Positions 46,484-55,613 of a stretch of DNA of 64,000 nucleotides are shown here, piece after piece. The DNA is from JBGASG01 sp046328035 (lineage in GTDB: Bacteria > Cyanobacteriota > Vampirovibrionia > Obscuribacterales > Obscuribacteraceae), in assembly GCA_046328035.1 (NCBI GenBank), contig JAXLXI010000018.1:1-64000 (forward strand), given 5' to 3'. Below the pieces are notes generated by a model, which had not been told where the DNA came from, ran no database searches, and saw nothing but the letters and a program-made list of their open reading frames with translations. The stretch's first letter is position 1. Every line of letters starts with the position of its first letter. The translations under genes were made by a program, and so were the position numbers.

Positions 46484-46774
46484 TGGAGTGGTGATCCTTG
46501 TTCTATGGTCTCATTTTTAGAGCCTGCAGTCGCTTATTGGCGATGCTCTTATATAAATCGGGACGGGATCGGCGATCGATTCGATTGTGTACCTATATAT
46601 AAAGAATGGCGGGAATGCCGGAGTCTTTGGGCGCGTGGATCGAGCGGCTTCTTAACCAAATGTGGTGCCAGTCCATAGCTTCTGATGCGGGTTTTGGGAG
46701 GCCGCAAAACGCTGATTATTGAAAGGTCCTCTGGGGTACTTCTCAGCGTGCAGCTGCCCTGGTATCTTTGAATG

Positions 46775-46984
46775 CATCAGGCGGAGCGGATTGATTGAAA
46801 TTGCAATCGCGTCGAGCCGAGGAGCCAAGCGGAACGTCAGGTCAGCGCTGACCGGGAACGACAGCTGATGTGAGCTCGCCCCACGTGAAGGACTGGCTGA
46901 AGCGTGAGGAAATACTGAGCCTGACAACGGGCAGTCAGATATGAAAACACCACCGCGATTCAGTTCGGGTGGTGTTTTTGTTTG
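46775..46984 (+). ncRNA. Repeat RNA copy 12 (right end of the array)
   Basis: This is a copy of RNA 9 with indels; the -10 is altered to TATCTT (46763-46768). The terminator is intact (46946-46954 and 46968-46976, T-tract to 46984). It is followed 32 bp later by the promoter of the M16 peptidase gene, so this RNA reads towards a gene on the same strand. Confidence 0.58.
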
Positions 46985-47015
46985 TTTCACTGCTGTTGGT
47001 TGTCCCGGATTCGGC

Positions 47016-47021
47016 TATAAT
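47016..47021 (+). promoter_or_regulatory. -10 element of the M16 peptidase gene
   Basis: TATAAT is at 47016-47021, with CTGTTG as a weak -35 17 bp upstream. It overlaps an upstream in-frame TTG (47021), which excludes that codon as the start. Confidence 0.55.
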
Positions 47022-47056
47022 TGGCACCGGAAGCGCCCGGCCACGGCGTTTGGAGA

Positions 47057-48310
47057 ATGATACAAACCACAAAGTTAGACAATGGAGCGCGCATCATCAC
47101 CGAAGTCGTCGATGAGGTGTATTCCGCTTCCATTGGTGTGTGGGTTGATGTCGGTTCCCAAGACGAGACACTGAAGACAAACGGTGTCTCTCATTGTCTC
47201 GAGCACATGCTATTCAAGGGCACGCGCAAGCGCACGGCGCGCGAGATTGCGCAGGAAATAGAAGATGTAGGCGGCAGTCTCGGCGCCGCCACCGGCAAAG
47301 AGAACACTTGTTTTTACGGGCGCGTCATGGGCGATCGCGTGCATGTGGCGATTGATCTGCTGCTCGATATGCTGACCGACGCCAGGCTGGCGCAGGATGA
47401 CCTGGATATGGAACGCCAGGTGATCCTCGAAGAGATCAAGATGTACGACGACGATCCTGAGGACGTCACGCACGAGACGCTGATCGCCAACATCTGGCCT
47501 GAACATCCTTTAAGCCGACCGATAACCGGCACGGCTGAAACCGTGTGCGGGCTGACCAGCGAAATGCTCAAAGAGCATGTTCGCGATTTTTACCACCCCG
47601 AGCACTTTGTTATCTCGATCGCCGGTAAGTTCGACGACAAGCAAGTGATTGAACAGCTGTCGCGAGGTCTCAATAGATTGTCTGTTGGGTTGCAGAAGCC
47701 CGATGTCGGCACTCCGGCATACGAACGATTCAACCTCGTCAAACACCGCGACATCGAACAAGCGCATCTGGTGCTGGCCGTGCCCGGTATCGAAATGCTC
47801 GATCAACGCCGTTATGCCCTGGCGATTCTCGATCTCTGCCTGGGAGGAAACATGTCATCGCGCCTGTTCCAGGAAGTGCGCGAGAAACGCGGTCTGGTGT
47901 ACAGCATCAATACATTCCGCGAAAGCCATACTAAAGCCGGATTGTTCGGCGTTTATGCCGGCACCAGTCCCAAGCACGTTTCGCAGGTGCTGGAGTTGAC
48001 CGGAGCTGAGTTCCAGAAAGTGAAAGCGGACGGTCTGACCGACGAAGAAATCAAACGCGCCAAGACGCAACTGAAATCGGAGCTTCTGCTCGGATTGGAA
48101 TCGATGCGCTACCGCACCAGTCGCAATGCGTACAGCGAACTCTATTACGGTCGGCAACTGACAGTCGAAGAGATCTGTCAGGACATCGACAAAGTGACTT
48201 CGGAAGAACTGAAGAACATCGCCAATGAATTTTTGAGAAACGACCAGCTCTCGCTGGTGGTCGTTGGACCCACGTCCGAATTGCAATCGCAATACGAGCT
48301 CGCTTGCTAA
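47057..48310 (+). CDS. M16 family zinc metallopeptidase (processing-peptidase-like)
   Basis: This 417-residue protein carries the inverted zinc motif HCLEHMLFKG (HxxEH), with the downstream Glu in the ERQVILEEIKM helix. The C-terminal half has the M16_C core (VREKRGLVYSINTF). The single-chain length of about 420 residues fits bacterial homologues of mitochondrial processing peptidase beta, which act as dimers on short peptides. The ATG at 47057 is chosen because the promoter lies between it and the more upstream TTG. The gene is followed 31 bp later by dut, so the two are probably co-transcribed. Confidence 0.92.
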   Translation: MIQTTKLDNGARIITEVVDEVYSASIGVWVDVGSQDETLKTNGVSHCLEHMLFKGTRKRTAREIAQEIEDVGGSLGAATGKENTCFYGRVMGDRVHVAIDLLLDMLTDARLAQDDLDMERQVILEEIKMYDDDPEDVTHETLIANIWPEHPLSRPITGTAETVCGLTSEMLKEHVRDFYHPEHFVISIAGKFDDKQVIEQLSRGLNRLSVGLQKPDVGTPAYERFNLVKHRDIEQAHLVLAVPGIEMLDQRRYALAILDLCLGGNMSSRLFQEVREKRGLVYSINTFRESHTKAGLFGVYAGTSPKHVSQVLELTGAEFQKVKADGLTDEEIKRAKTQLKSELLLGLESMRYRTSRNAYSELYYGRQLTVEEICQDIDKVTSEELKNIANEFLRNDQLSLVVVGPTSELQSQYELAC

Positions 48311-48341
48311 ACACCTAATCTCATCAAAGAGGAACGCAGAA

Positions 48342-48821
48342 GTGGAAACAGCCGCAGTCAAACTGAAAGTGAAACGTCTTCCGCATTGCCGCGATCTACC
48401 CCGTTATGCAACACCGGGAGCGGCTGGACTTGATTTGACTGCTGCCATTGACGGACCGCTCTGCCTGGCGCCGGGAAAACGGCTCGGCATGCCGACGGGA
48501 CTGGTTGTGGAAATTCCGCCGGGCTACGAAGGTCAGTTGCGTCCGCGTTCCGGTCTTGCCGCCAAAGCTGGTGTCACATTGACCAACTGTGTCGGCACCA
48601 TCGATAGTGACTATCGCGGTGAAGTGGTGGTGCTGTTGATCAACCACGGCGACGAAGTCTATATCTTCGAACCCGGCGAGCGCATCGCCCAACTTTTGAT
48701 CACGCCGGTTCCGCGCGTGGAAGTAATTGAAGTCGACGAAACCAACGACAGCGAACGCGGCTCAGGCGGCTTCGGATCGACCGGTCGCGCCATGCTGGCC
48801 TCCGCCACCATCCTCGACTGA
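48342..48821 (+). CDS. dut: dUTP diphosphatase
   Basis: This 159-residue trimeric-type dUTPase hydrolyses dUTP to dUMP and pyrophosphate, keeping uracil out of DNA and feeding dTMP synthesis. All five motifs are present in order: AAGLDLTA, PRSGLAAK, GTIDSDYRGEV with the catalytic Asp, RIAQLLI and RGSGGFGSTG. GTG start at 48342 with GAGGA upstream; an open frame extends upstream to 48264 but lacks a ribosome-binding site. It lies just after the M16 peptidase gene. Confidence 0.95.
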   Translation: METAAVKLKVKRLPHCRDLPRYATPGAAGLDLTAAIDGPLCLAPGKRLGMPTGLVVEIPPGYEGQLRPRSGLAAKAGVTLTNCVGTIDSDYRGEVVVLLINHGDEVYIFEPGERIAQLLITPVPRVEVIEVDETNDSERGSGGFGSTGRAMLASATILD

Positions 48822-48824
48822 CGC

Positions 48825-49634
48825 TTAGCTCTTCGATTCGTCGCCTAGTTGCGCGCGCAGCTTGCGAGCTTCATCGCACTTCGGAAACTTCGTGATCACG
48901 TTGTCCAGCATCAGGCGCGCTCGGTGCGCGTCGCCGATGGCGGCGAAAAAACGCGCCAGATCGAGTTGGGAGTCTTGAGCCGCAATGCTCTCGTCCCCTT
49001 CCGCCTCCACTGTGGCACCAATGATCTGGCGGTGCAGTCGTTCCGCCTCTTCGTAGTGTTGTAATTTTTGCTGCACGAGAGCCAGGTGAGTGTAAGCATC
49101 CATCAGGGTTTTCGAATACGCGCTGAAGATCTTGGGATCAAGATGTTCGAGAGCATCAATCTCTTTATTGAAGTGCTGCAGAGCTGCCTCCAGGTCGCCC
49201 TTCTGCAAGTTCTCTTCACCGAGAGCCCGTTCGCTTTGCGCCTCTTTGTACTTGCTCAGCGACTCGCGCAGTATGTCCGCCTCGTCAATCCGACCGTTTC
49301 TTTCCAGAATCTCAGCCAAACTAGTGGCGTGCTCCATGGTTTTCTCGTAGTTGTTCTCGTTGCGGTCGAGCGCCAGCAGGCGGCGCGCGTCGATTTCCGC
49401 ATTGTGCGGAAAAGTCGGAGACCCGTCCTGGCGGCTGGCCGCCACCGTGAGAGCCAGCGATTGTTCGAGCTGTTGGCGGTCTGATGCAGATACCGCCCCC
49501 ACATTGGCGGAGCCGGGTCCGGCACTGGGTGCCGGAATCGACAGAGGAGCTGTGCAGCCGGCGGCGAAGAACAGCACGCAGAGCGCTCCGGCGATGATTA
49601 TCTGCGGGTGGCGGTGAAATGTCTGGTAGCTCAT
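48825..49634 (-). CDS. TPR lipoprotein
   Basis: This 269-residue protein has a lipoprotein signal peptide: a hydrophobic core IIIAGALCVLFFAAGC with lipobox AAGC, so Cys at about residue 27 is the lipidation site. Ser/Pro/Gly-rich linker follows, then TPR-like helical pairs from about 75 to the end (ATSLAEILERNGRIDEADIL, HYEEAERLHRQIIG). The start is set at 49634 (MSYQTF) because this places the signal peptide correctly. It is convergent with dut, 3 bp apart. Likely an envelope assembly or scaffolding protein. Confidence 0.8.
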   Translation of the reverse strand: MSYQTFHRHPQIIIAGALCVLFFAAGCTAPLSIPAPSAGPGSANVGAVSASDRQQLEQSLALTVAASRQDGSPTFPHNAEIDARRLLALDRNENNYEKTMEHATSLAEILERNGRIDEADILRESLSKYKEAQSERALGEENLQKGDLEAALQHFNKEIDALEHLDPKIFSAYSKTLMDAYTHLALVQQKLQHYEEAERLHRQIIGATVEAEGDESIAAQDSQLDLARFFAAIGDAHRARLMLDNVITKFPKCDEARKLRAQLGDESKS

Positions 49635-49761
49635 ACCGCAGATTGTAGTGCCAAAAGACGCCCGCTCGGCGCTTTTCATCGCTTAGCGAAGTGATCATTT
49701 AATGGCATCCCCTGGTACGCTTGTCTAGAACCGCTGGCGTTTTCGGGAGATCCTTCAAGTT

Positions 49762-50625
49762 TTGCAATCCCCCAGTAAGCCAATTCGGGTAATCGTTACG
49801 GGCATTAACGGCCGCATGGGCCGCTATTGCACGAAGCTGTTCGCTGAAAACCCCGATTTCAAGCTGGTCGGCGCCACCGGGCGTGCCGGCGCGGATTACA
49901 TCGGCAAGGATGCCGGCGAACTGGTCGGCCTCTTGAGGACCGGAGTCGTCATCGTCGGCGGTCTCAATGACCTGCCGCAGGGCTTGGAAGCCGATGTCTT
50001 ACTGGACTTTTCTCACGCCGAGCCAGCCGTCGAGCATATGAAATGGGCTCTGGACAAGGGATTGCGCGCGGTCACCGGCTCGTCCGGACTCGAGCCCCAG
50101 GACATCAAGTCACTGACCGAGCTGGCTGCCCGCAAGCGATTGGGCGCCATGCACGTTCCCAACTTCGCCGTCGGAGCCGTCCTGATGATGGAGTTCGCCC
50201 GCCAGGCTGGCGCATTCTTCCCGAATGTCGAAATTGTCGAAATGCACCATACTAAGAAATTAGATGCACCATCGGGAACCGCCATGCACACCGCGCGCAA
50301 ACTCAGCGAGTCAGGAAATCAGTTCAACCCGCGTGAGGTCGAAGACCACGAGCTTCTGGAAGGCTCGCGCGGCGGCAAGGTAGAATCCGGCGTGCGCATT
50401 CATTCGTTGCGATTGCCGGGTCTGATCTCGCATCAGGAAGTCATTTTCGGCGCGCCGGGCGAACTGCTCACCGTCCGCCACGATAGTTTTAACACCGACT
50501 GTTTCGGCAAGGGCATTGAGCTGGCGCTGAAAGCAGTGATGGATCTGGATCACATGGTGGTCGGACTCGAGAACATACTAAATTTGAACGCACCCGCACG
50601 CGCTCAGGAGGTAACAGCGAAATGA
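49762..50625 (+). CDS. dapB: 4-hydroxy-tetrahydrodipicolinate reductase
   Basis: This 287-residue protein catalyses the NAD(P)H-dependent reduction step of the diaminopimelate/lysine pathway. The N-terminal nucleotide-binding motif is VTGINGRMGR. The central VTGSSGLE and PNFAVGA follow, then the substrate loop EMHHTKKLDAPSGTAM with the catalytic His and Lys. The length is near the family's 250-275, with a short C-terminal extension. TTG start with GGGAGA upstream. Its stop overlaps the asd start by 4 bp (ATGA). Confidence 0.95.
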   Translation: MQSPSKPIRVIVTGINGRMGRYCTKLFAENPDFKLVGATGRAGADYIGKDAGELVGLLRTGVVIVGGLNDLPQGLEADVLLDFSHAEPAVEHMKWALDKGLRAVTGSSGLEPQDIKSLTELAARKRLGAMHVPNFAVGAVLMMEFARQAGAFFPNVEIVEMHHTKKLDAPSGTAMHTARKLSESGNQFNPREVEDHELLEGSRGGKVESGVRIHSLRLPGLISHQEVIFGAPGELLTVRHDSFNTDCFGKGIELALKAVMDLDHMVVGLENILNLNAPARAQEVTAK

Positions 50626-51668
50626 CCGGACAACGTCAACCAATTACTGTAGCAATACTGGGAGCGACGGGGCGCGTCGGTCAGGAGTTGTTGAAAGTTC
50701 TGGAAGAACGCAAGTTTCCCGTCAAAGAATTGCGCTTGCTGGCCAGCGCGCGCTCCAAGGATATGACCATCGAGTTTCGTGGTGAGAAACTGCCCGTGCA
50801 GGAGCCGAGCGCCGAAGCCTTCAAAGGTGTCGATGTCGTGTTGGCGTCCGCCGGCAGCGGCATCAGCAAGGAACTGGCACCGCTGGCGGTGCAACAAGGC
50901 TGCGTATTCATCGATAACTCCAATGCCTTCCGCATGCAGGAAGGTGTACCGCTGGTGGTGCCCGAGGTGAATGCCCATGCTTTGCACAAGCACAGCGGCA
51001 TCATCGCCAACCCCAACTGCTCGACGGCGCAACTGGTGCCGGTGCTCAAGCAGCTGCACGAAGCCGCCGGCTTGAAGCGCGTGATTATTTCGACTTATCA
51101 GTCCGTCAGCGGCGCCGGCAAAGAAGCCATGGAAGAATTGGAGACGCAAACGCATGCCATTCTTCATGGCAGCGAATATGCGCCGAAAGTGCTGAGCAGA
51201 CAGATTGCCTTCAATCTGATTCCGCACATCGACGTCTTCGATGAAAACGGCTACACCCTCGAAGAAATGAAGATGGTGCATGAAACCCGCAAAATCCTCG
51301 AATTGCCCGACCTGCCCGTCACCGCTACGACCGTACGCGTGCCCGTCATGATCGGTCACAGTGAGGCGGTCACCGTCGATCTCGAACGTCGCCTCAGCCC
51401 GGCGCAAGCGCGCGAGTGCCTGGCCAACAGCCCGATCATCGAAGTCTGGGATGACCCAACCAAAGCTCATTACCCGACGCCTGTTGATGCCGCCGGACAA
51501 GATCCTGTGTATGTCGGGCGCATCCGTCCCGACACATCCTCGGAAAACGGCTTGAACCTGTGGGTGGTCGCCGACAACCTGCGCATCGGTGCCGCGCTGA
51601 ATGCCATTCGCATCGCCGAGTACATGGTGGAGCACGACCTGTTGCGGTCCGCAGTCGGCTCTAAATAG
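50622..51668 (+). CDS. asd: Aspartate-semialdehyde dehydrogenase
   Basis: This 348-residue enzyme converts aspartyl-4-phosphate to aspartate 4-semialdehyde with NADPH, the branch point to lysine/DAP, Thr and Met. Motifs: GATGRVGQELLKVL (cofactor binding), the catalytic Cys in ANPNCST, STYQSVSGAGKEAM, and VPVMIGHSEAV with the catalytic His. ATGA overlap with dapB indicates coupling; dapA follows 30 bp later. Confidence 0.95.
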   Translation: MTGQRQPITVAILGATGRVGQELLKVLEERKFPVKELRLLASARSKDMTIEFRGEKLPVQEPSAEAFKGVDVVLASAGSGISKELAPLAVQQGCVFIDNSNAFRMQEGVPLVVPEVNAHALHKHSGIIANPNCSTAQLVPVLKQLHEAAGLKRVIISTYQSVSGAGKEAMEELETQTHAILHGSEYAPKVLSRQIAFNLIPHIDVFDENGYTLEEMKMVHETRKILELPDLPVTATTVRVPVMIGHSEAVTVDLERRLSPAQARECLANSPIIEVWDDPTKAHYPTPVDAAGQDPVYVGRIRPDTSSENGLNLWVVADNLRIGAALNAIRIAEYMVEHDLLRSAVGSK

Positions 51669-51698
51669 TTACGCAACCAAGCAACGCAGGAAAAGACA

Positions 51699-52607
51699 AT
51701 GATCAAGACGGATGCCAACCTCTTCGGACGAGTAGCCACCGCGATGGTGACACCCTTCGATGCCGACCTCAAGGTTGACCATGCCGCAGTGCGCAAGATA
51801 GTCGAACACCTGCTCAAAAACGGCACCGACACGATTGTCGTTTGCGGCACCACCGGTGAGAGCCCGACGCTGGATGAAGCGGAGAAACAGGAACTCCTGA
51901 AGACGGTCATAGCTGCCAACGGCGGCAAAGCCAAGATCATCATGGGAACCGGTTCCAACGACACCGCTAAGTCGGTGAGGGCAACTAAAGAAGCCGAGAG
52001 CGCCGGCGTCGATGGTGCGCTGGTGGTGGCGCCCTATTACAACAAGCCGTCGCAAGACGGTATGCTGGCGCACTTTGGTGCCATCGCTGATGCCACCAGC
52101 CTGCCGCTTGTGATTTACAACATTCCCGGGCGTACCGGTGTCAACATCAACAGCGATACGCTCATAGAGCTGGCGAAACGGCACGACAACGTGCACGCCG
52201 TCAAAGATTCCACCGGCAACGTCGAGCAAGCTGCTGAGATCGCCGGGCAGGCGCGCGACACATTCCGCGTCTATTCGGGCGACGACTATTTGACCTTGCC
52301 GTTTCTTTCGGTGGGGGCATGCGGCATAGTCAGTGTGGCCAGTCATCTGGTCGGCACTCAAATTCAACAAATAATCGCCGCATATTTTGACGGCAATCAT
52401 GATGAGGCCCGCAAACTGCACTATCAATATCTGCCGCTCTTCAAGGGGCTCTTCACTGCTCCCAATCCAACCTGCGTCAAGTACGCGTTGTCGAAGATAG
52501 GATTATGCCAGCCGACATTGCGCCTGCCGCTGGTGCCGCTGAATGCCGCGCAGCGCGATGCTCTGGACAAAGTGCTCAGCGATTTGAAAGTGCACGCGCG
52601 CGTCTAG
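51699..52607 (+). CDS. dapA: 4-hydroxy-tetrahydrodipicolinate synthase
   Basis: This 302-residue TIM-barrel aldolase condenses pyruvate with aspartate semialdehyde. The pyruvate-binding GTTGESPTL, the catalytic Tyr in VIYNIPGRTG, and the Schiff-base Lys in VKDSTGN are all present. Length is typical (about 290-300). Placed between asd and RNase J, an order common in cyanobacteria. Confidence 0.95.
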   Translation: MIKTDANLFGRVATAMVTPFDADLKVDHAAVRKIVEHLLKNGTDTIVVCGTTGESPTLDEAEKQELLKTVIAANGGKAKIIMGTGSNDTAKSVRATKEAESAGVDGALVVAPYYNKPSQDGMLAHFGAIADATSLPLVIYNIPGRTGVNINSDTLIELAKRHDNVHAVKDSTGNVEQAAEIAGQARDTFRVYSGDDYLTLPFLSVGACGIVSVASHLVGTQIQQIIAAYFDGNHDEARKLHYQYLPLFKGLFTAPNPTCVKYALSKIGLCQPTLRLPLVPLNAAQRDALDKVLSDLKVHARV

Positions 52608-52638
52608 CCCTCACTCACACGGAGACCGACATAAATTC

Positions 52639-54396
52639 GTGACCACCGAACGCCATAGAAAGCAACCAAACGCTGCCATCAACAACGGCGGCCAACTCGG
52701 CTCACCCAATGGTCTGAAGATCATCCCCATTGGCGGGCTGGGAGAAATCGGCAAGAACACCATGGCCATCATGTACGGCAACGACATGATTCTTGTCGAT
52801 GCGGGACTGGCGTTTCCTTCAGAAGACATGCTGGGCGTCGACATCGTGCTGCCCGACATTTCATTTATCAAAGAACATGCCAGCAAGCTGAAGGCGCTTT
52901 TGATCACGCATGGACACGAAGACCACATCGGTGGCGTGCCGCAAATTTTGCGCGAAGTCGACTGTCCGGTTATTTACGGACCGGCACTGGCACTGGGTCT
53001 TCTGGAAGAGAAATTCAAAGAATACGGGCTCGAAGATCGCACCGTCATGCGCCAGGTGCGCCCGCGTCAAATAGTGAAGGTCGGTTGCTTCAACGTGCAA
53101 TTCATTCGTTGCACGCATTCGATTGCCGACTCCTTCAGTTTGATTATTCACACACCGGTGGGTGCCGTGGTGCACACCGGAGACTTCAAGTTCGACTTCA
53201 CGCCGGTCGACGGCGAGCAATACGACATCGCCAGTCTGGCAGCCGCGGCTGAAGATGGCATTCTCGCCCTGCTCAGCGACAGCACCAACACCGAGCGCGC
53301 CGGGCACACACCCTCAGAGAGATCTGTCTGGAAGAAACTCGATGAAGTCTTCGCCAACGCGAAGAAGCGCATTATCGTCACCACCTTCGCCAGCAACGTG
53401 CACCGTATTCGCCAGATATTGCAGGCGGCTATCAAATACGACCGCAAGGTAGCGATCCTCGGACGCTCGATGCTCAACCTCGCCAACATATCGCGAGAAC
53501 TCGGTTACATGACGTTCCCCGACGGGCTGATTATTCGCGTGGAAGAAACCGTCAACCTGCCGCACGACAAAGTCGTCATTCTCACCACCGGCAGCCAGGG
53601 CGAGCCGCTGTCAGCGCTGAGCCGTATTGCGCGCGACGAACACAAGCAAATCAAAATCGCCCGTGGCGACACGGTGATCGTGTCGGCGACTCCGATTCCC
53701 GGCAACGAGCGTTCCATCGCCAACACGATCAACAAATTGTTCGTGCGTGGCGCGGAGGTTATCTACGGTCGCGATTCCGGCGTGCACGTGTCCGGACACG
53801 CTTGCCGCGAAGAACAGAAGTTGATGATCAACCTTTGCAAACCGAAGTATTTCATTCCTATCCACGGTGAATTTCGCATGCTCGTGAAGCACGCGGAACT
53901 CGCAGTCGAGTGCGGTGTTGCGCGCGAGAACACCTTCGTTCTGGAAAACGGTGATGTGCTTGAACTGCGCAAGGACGGCGGATCTAAGATTGGCAGCATC
54001 GATGCCGGCATCGTGCTCATCGATTCTAATGGGTCCTGGGAAATTCACTGGCAAACTGTGGAAGAACGTTTGTTGCTCGCTGAAGACGGCGTGGTCAACA
54101 TAGTTTTGACACTCACCAAAGAACGCGACATTGTTGCCGGTCCCGACATCTCCATTCGCGGTTTGATTTTGCCACGCGGCGTGCTTCCCGAAGACTTCAT
54201 CAATCAGCTGAAAGCCGACGTCACCGAGATTTTGCAAAATAAGGCAGTGCTGTCGAAGCTGTCGGGCGACGATTTGCGCCAATACGTTCTGGGCGCCATC
54301 AATAAACACTTCGCGCAAAATATGAAGCTTACGCCACTCGTGCAACTTTTGATTCAGGAAGTCTCGTTCAGCCGCAATAACATACCCGCTCGCTAG
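52639..54396 (+). CDS. rnj: Ribonuclease J
   Basis: This 585-residue metallo-beta-lactamase/beta-CASP nuclease acts in RNA decay and maturation, as endonuclease and 5'-3' exonuclease. The metal-binding motif THGHEDHIGGVP and later HTGDFKFD are present. The beta-CASP Asp/His regions include LLSDSTN and GHACREEQ, followed by KPKYFIPIHGEFRM. The C-terminal domain is about 120 residues. GTG start at 52639. A short N-terminal extension (about 25 residues) precedes the fold. It follows dapA by 31 bp and probably belongs to the same operon. Confidence 0.94.
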   Translation: MTTERHRKQPNAAINNGGQLGSPNGLKIIPIGGLGEIGKNTMAIMYGNDMILVDAGLAFPSEDMLGVDIVLPDISFIKEHASKLKALLITHGHEDHIGGVPQILREVDCPVIYGPALALGLLEEKFKEYGLEDRTVMRQVRPRQIVKVGCFNVQFIRCTHSIADSFSLIIHTPVGAVVHTGDFKFDFTPVDGEQYDIASLAAAAEDGILALLSDSTNTERAGHTPSERSVWKKLDEVFANAKKRIIVTTFASNVHRIRQILQAAIKYDRKVAILGRSMLNLANISRELGYMTFPDGLIIRVEETVNLPHDKVVILTTGSQGEPLSALSRIARDEHKQIKIARGDTVIVSATPIPGNERSIANTINKLFVRGAEVIYGRDSGVHVSGHACREEQKLMINLCKPKYFIPIHGEFRMLVKHAELAVECGVARENTFVLENGDVLELRKDGGSKIGSIDAGIVLIDSNGSWEIHWQTVEERLLLAEDGVVNIVLTLTKERDIVAGPDISIRGLILPRGVLPEDFINQLKADVTEILQNKAVLSKLSGDDLRQYVLGAINKHFAQNMKLTPLVQLLIQEVSFSRNNIPAR

Positions 54397-54414
54397 CGAG
54401 GTTGATCAGCCGCC

Positions 54415-55605
54415 ATGGATCCGAAGCCCTTCAAGCCGGACACCACGGACGGTATCGACTCTGTCGAGTTGAAGGAGTCGCCCCGCGAGACTGAGTCGGA
54501 CGAGCCGCAACCTGCGCCGACATCGGCTGCTACCCCTGCCGCATCGTCGCCGACGGGCAAGAAGGAGGGACCGAAGAAAAAGAACAAGCCCGGAAGAGCC
54601 GGGGATCTTGGACTGGCGATCATCGCAATTGTGTTGGCCGCAGTTTTGTCCGTTACTAATTACCTGATTGGACCTGTCAGCGAGACGCCCAGGAATATTG
54701 GCTATCTCGGCGATGTTCCGAAGACAGGCGATGCCGTGACGTTGCTGAAACTAAAACTGCGACTGGCACGCGGAATAATTCTGCCCGCCACGCTCAACGC
54801 GGCCAACATGGATATTGCCAATTACTATTTGTGGGTAGGCAACGTCAAGGGCGCTGAGTCTTATTTAGACGACGCACGAGGAGGCGACGACTATCCCAAT
54901 GCTGCCATCACATATTCCGAGCTGGGTCTGAGGCTTGACCAGAAGCAATGGCAAAAGGCGGCGCAAGTTGCCGATGAGTGGTTCGGCGCCATCGATCAGC
55001 CGTATGGACCCTCGCGGATTCCAGAGTTCGAATTGATCCAACTTGCGTACTTGCATGCCAATCGGCAGGACGACGTCAAACGCGTGGAAGAGCTCATTGA
55101 TCGAGCTCGATTTCTGGATGACAGCCATCCCTCATTGCAGCCGCCTCCCCGATTTGGAAAGTATGATGAGCAAGCCGGGTTATCCGCGGTTTGCAAATCC
55201 GCAGAAAACGCGATGGCCGCCGGCGCGTATAGTGAGGCGCTGCGCTACTGGCGGTTCGTGCTCGACAGCACGCCTGCCGGTGGTTACGATCAATTGACCA
55301 GCTACGAACATGAGAAGGCGAGGCTGATGCTGCCGGTTGCCAGCTTTCTCGCTGGTGATAAAGCCGCTGCCGCGAAGCAGTTTCCCGCCGCGTTGAACTC
55401 GCTGAGCCAATATAGTGATTGGTTCACCGATACGCAAAAAGGCGTGGTCTACAAATACTATGCATCGCTTTTGCGTCAGCAGGGCGCCGTCAAGCCGGCC
55501 GCTCAATACGAAGAGATGGCGAATAAACTTCTCAATCCGCAGCCGGTCAAGCCATGGTGGGACGAGCAGGACCCGTACGATCCGTGGAACCAGGTCTCGC
55601 TCTAA
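54415..55605 (+). CDS. Membrane-anchored TPR-like hypothetical protein
   Basis: This protein has 396 residues. Residues 1-65 are acidic, then Lys-rich and Pro/Ala-rich (cytoplasmic). A single membrane helix follows (LAIIAIVLAAVLSVTNYLI, about 69-87). The rest is helical and TPR-like (YYLWVGNVKGAESYLDDA, AYSEALRYWRFVL), likely periplasmic. It begins 18 bp after RNase J and may be the last gene of that operon. Confidence 0.75.
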   Translation: MDPKPFKPDTTDGIDSVELKESPRETESDEPQPAPTSAATPAASSPTGKKEGPKKKNKPGRAGDLGLAIIAIVLAAVLSVTNYLIGPVSETPRNIGYLGDVPKTGDAVTLLKLKLRLARGIILPATLNAANMDIANYYLWVGNVKGAESYLDDARGGDDYPNAAITYSELGLRLDQKQWQKAAQVADEWFGAIDQPYGPSRIPEFELIQLAYLHANRQDDVKRVEELIDRARFLDDSHPSLQPPPRFGKYDEQAGLSAVCKSAENAMAAGAYSEALRYWRFVLDSTPAGGYDQLTSYEHEKARLMLPVASFLAGDKAAAAKQFPAALNSLSQYSDWFTDTQKGVVYKYYASLLRQQGAVKPAAQYEEMANKLLNPQPVKPWWDEQDPYDPWNQVSL

Positions 55606-55613
55606 GAGGCTTA

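Larger units (their letters stand above)
41291..46763. repeat. Tandem duplication, right unit (about 5.47 kb)
   Basis: This is a direct repeat of 35804-41290. The first 2.1 kb (to about 43410) match cleanly. From there to about 46985 there are dozens of small indels and scrambled short stretches. Examples are the run of seven C near 46462 and repeated loss of TATAC-containing sites at 43494, 45683 and 46697. A third copy of the junction RNA (46775-46984) closes the array. Confidence 0.88.

Noticed and set aside
25318..46984. The repeat RNA as a riboswitch controlling a downstream gene
   Set aside because: The gene after nearly every copy is on the opposite strand, so there is no coding region to control in cis. 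Only copy 12 precedes a same-strand gene, which has its own promoter.
43410..46985. Errors explained by methylated CCWGG sites
   Set aside because: A few disrupted sites overlap CCWGG, but several other CCWGG sites in the same stretch (for example near 43848 and 44696) are unchanged.
25071..46990. The repeated elements as an insertion sequence or CRISPR-like array
   Set aside because: There is no transposase, no terminal inverted repeats or target duplications, and no regular short repeat-spacer structure. Each copy has promoter, structured RNA and terminator instead.
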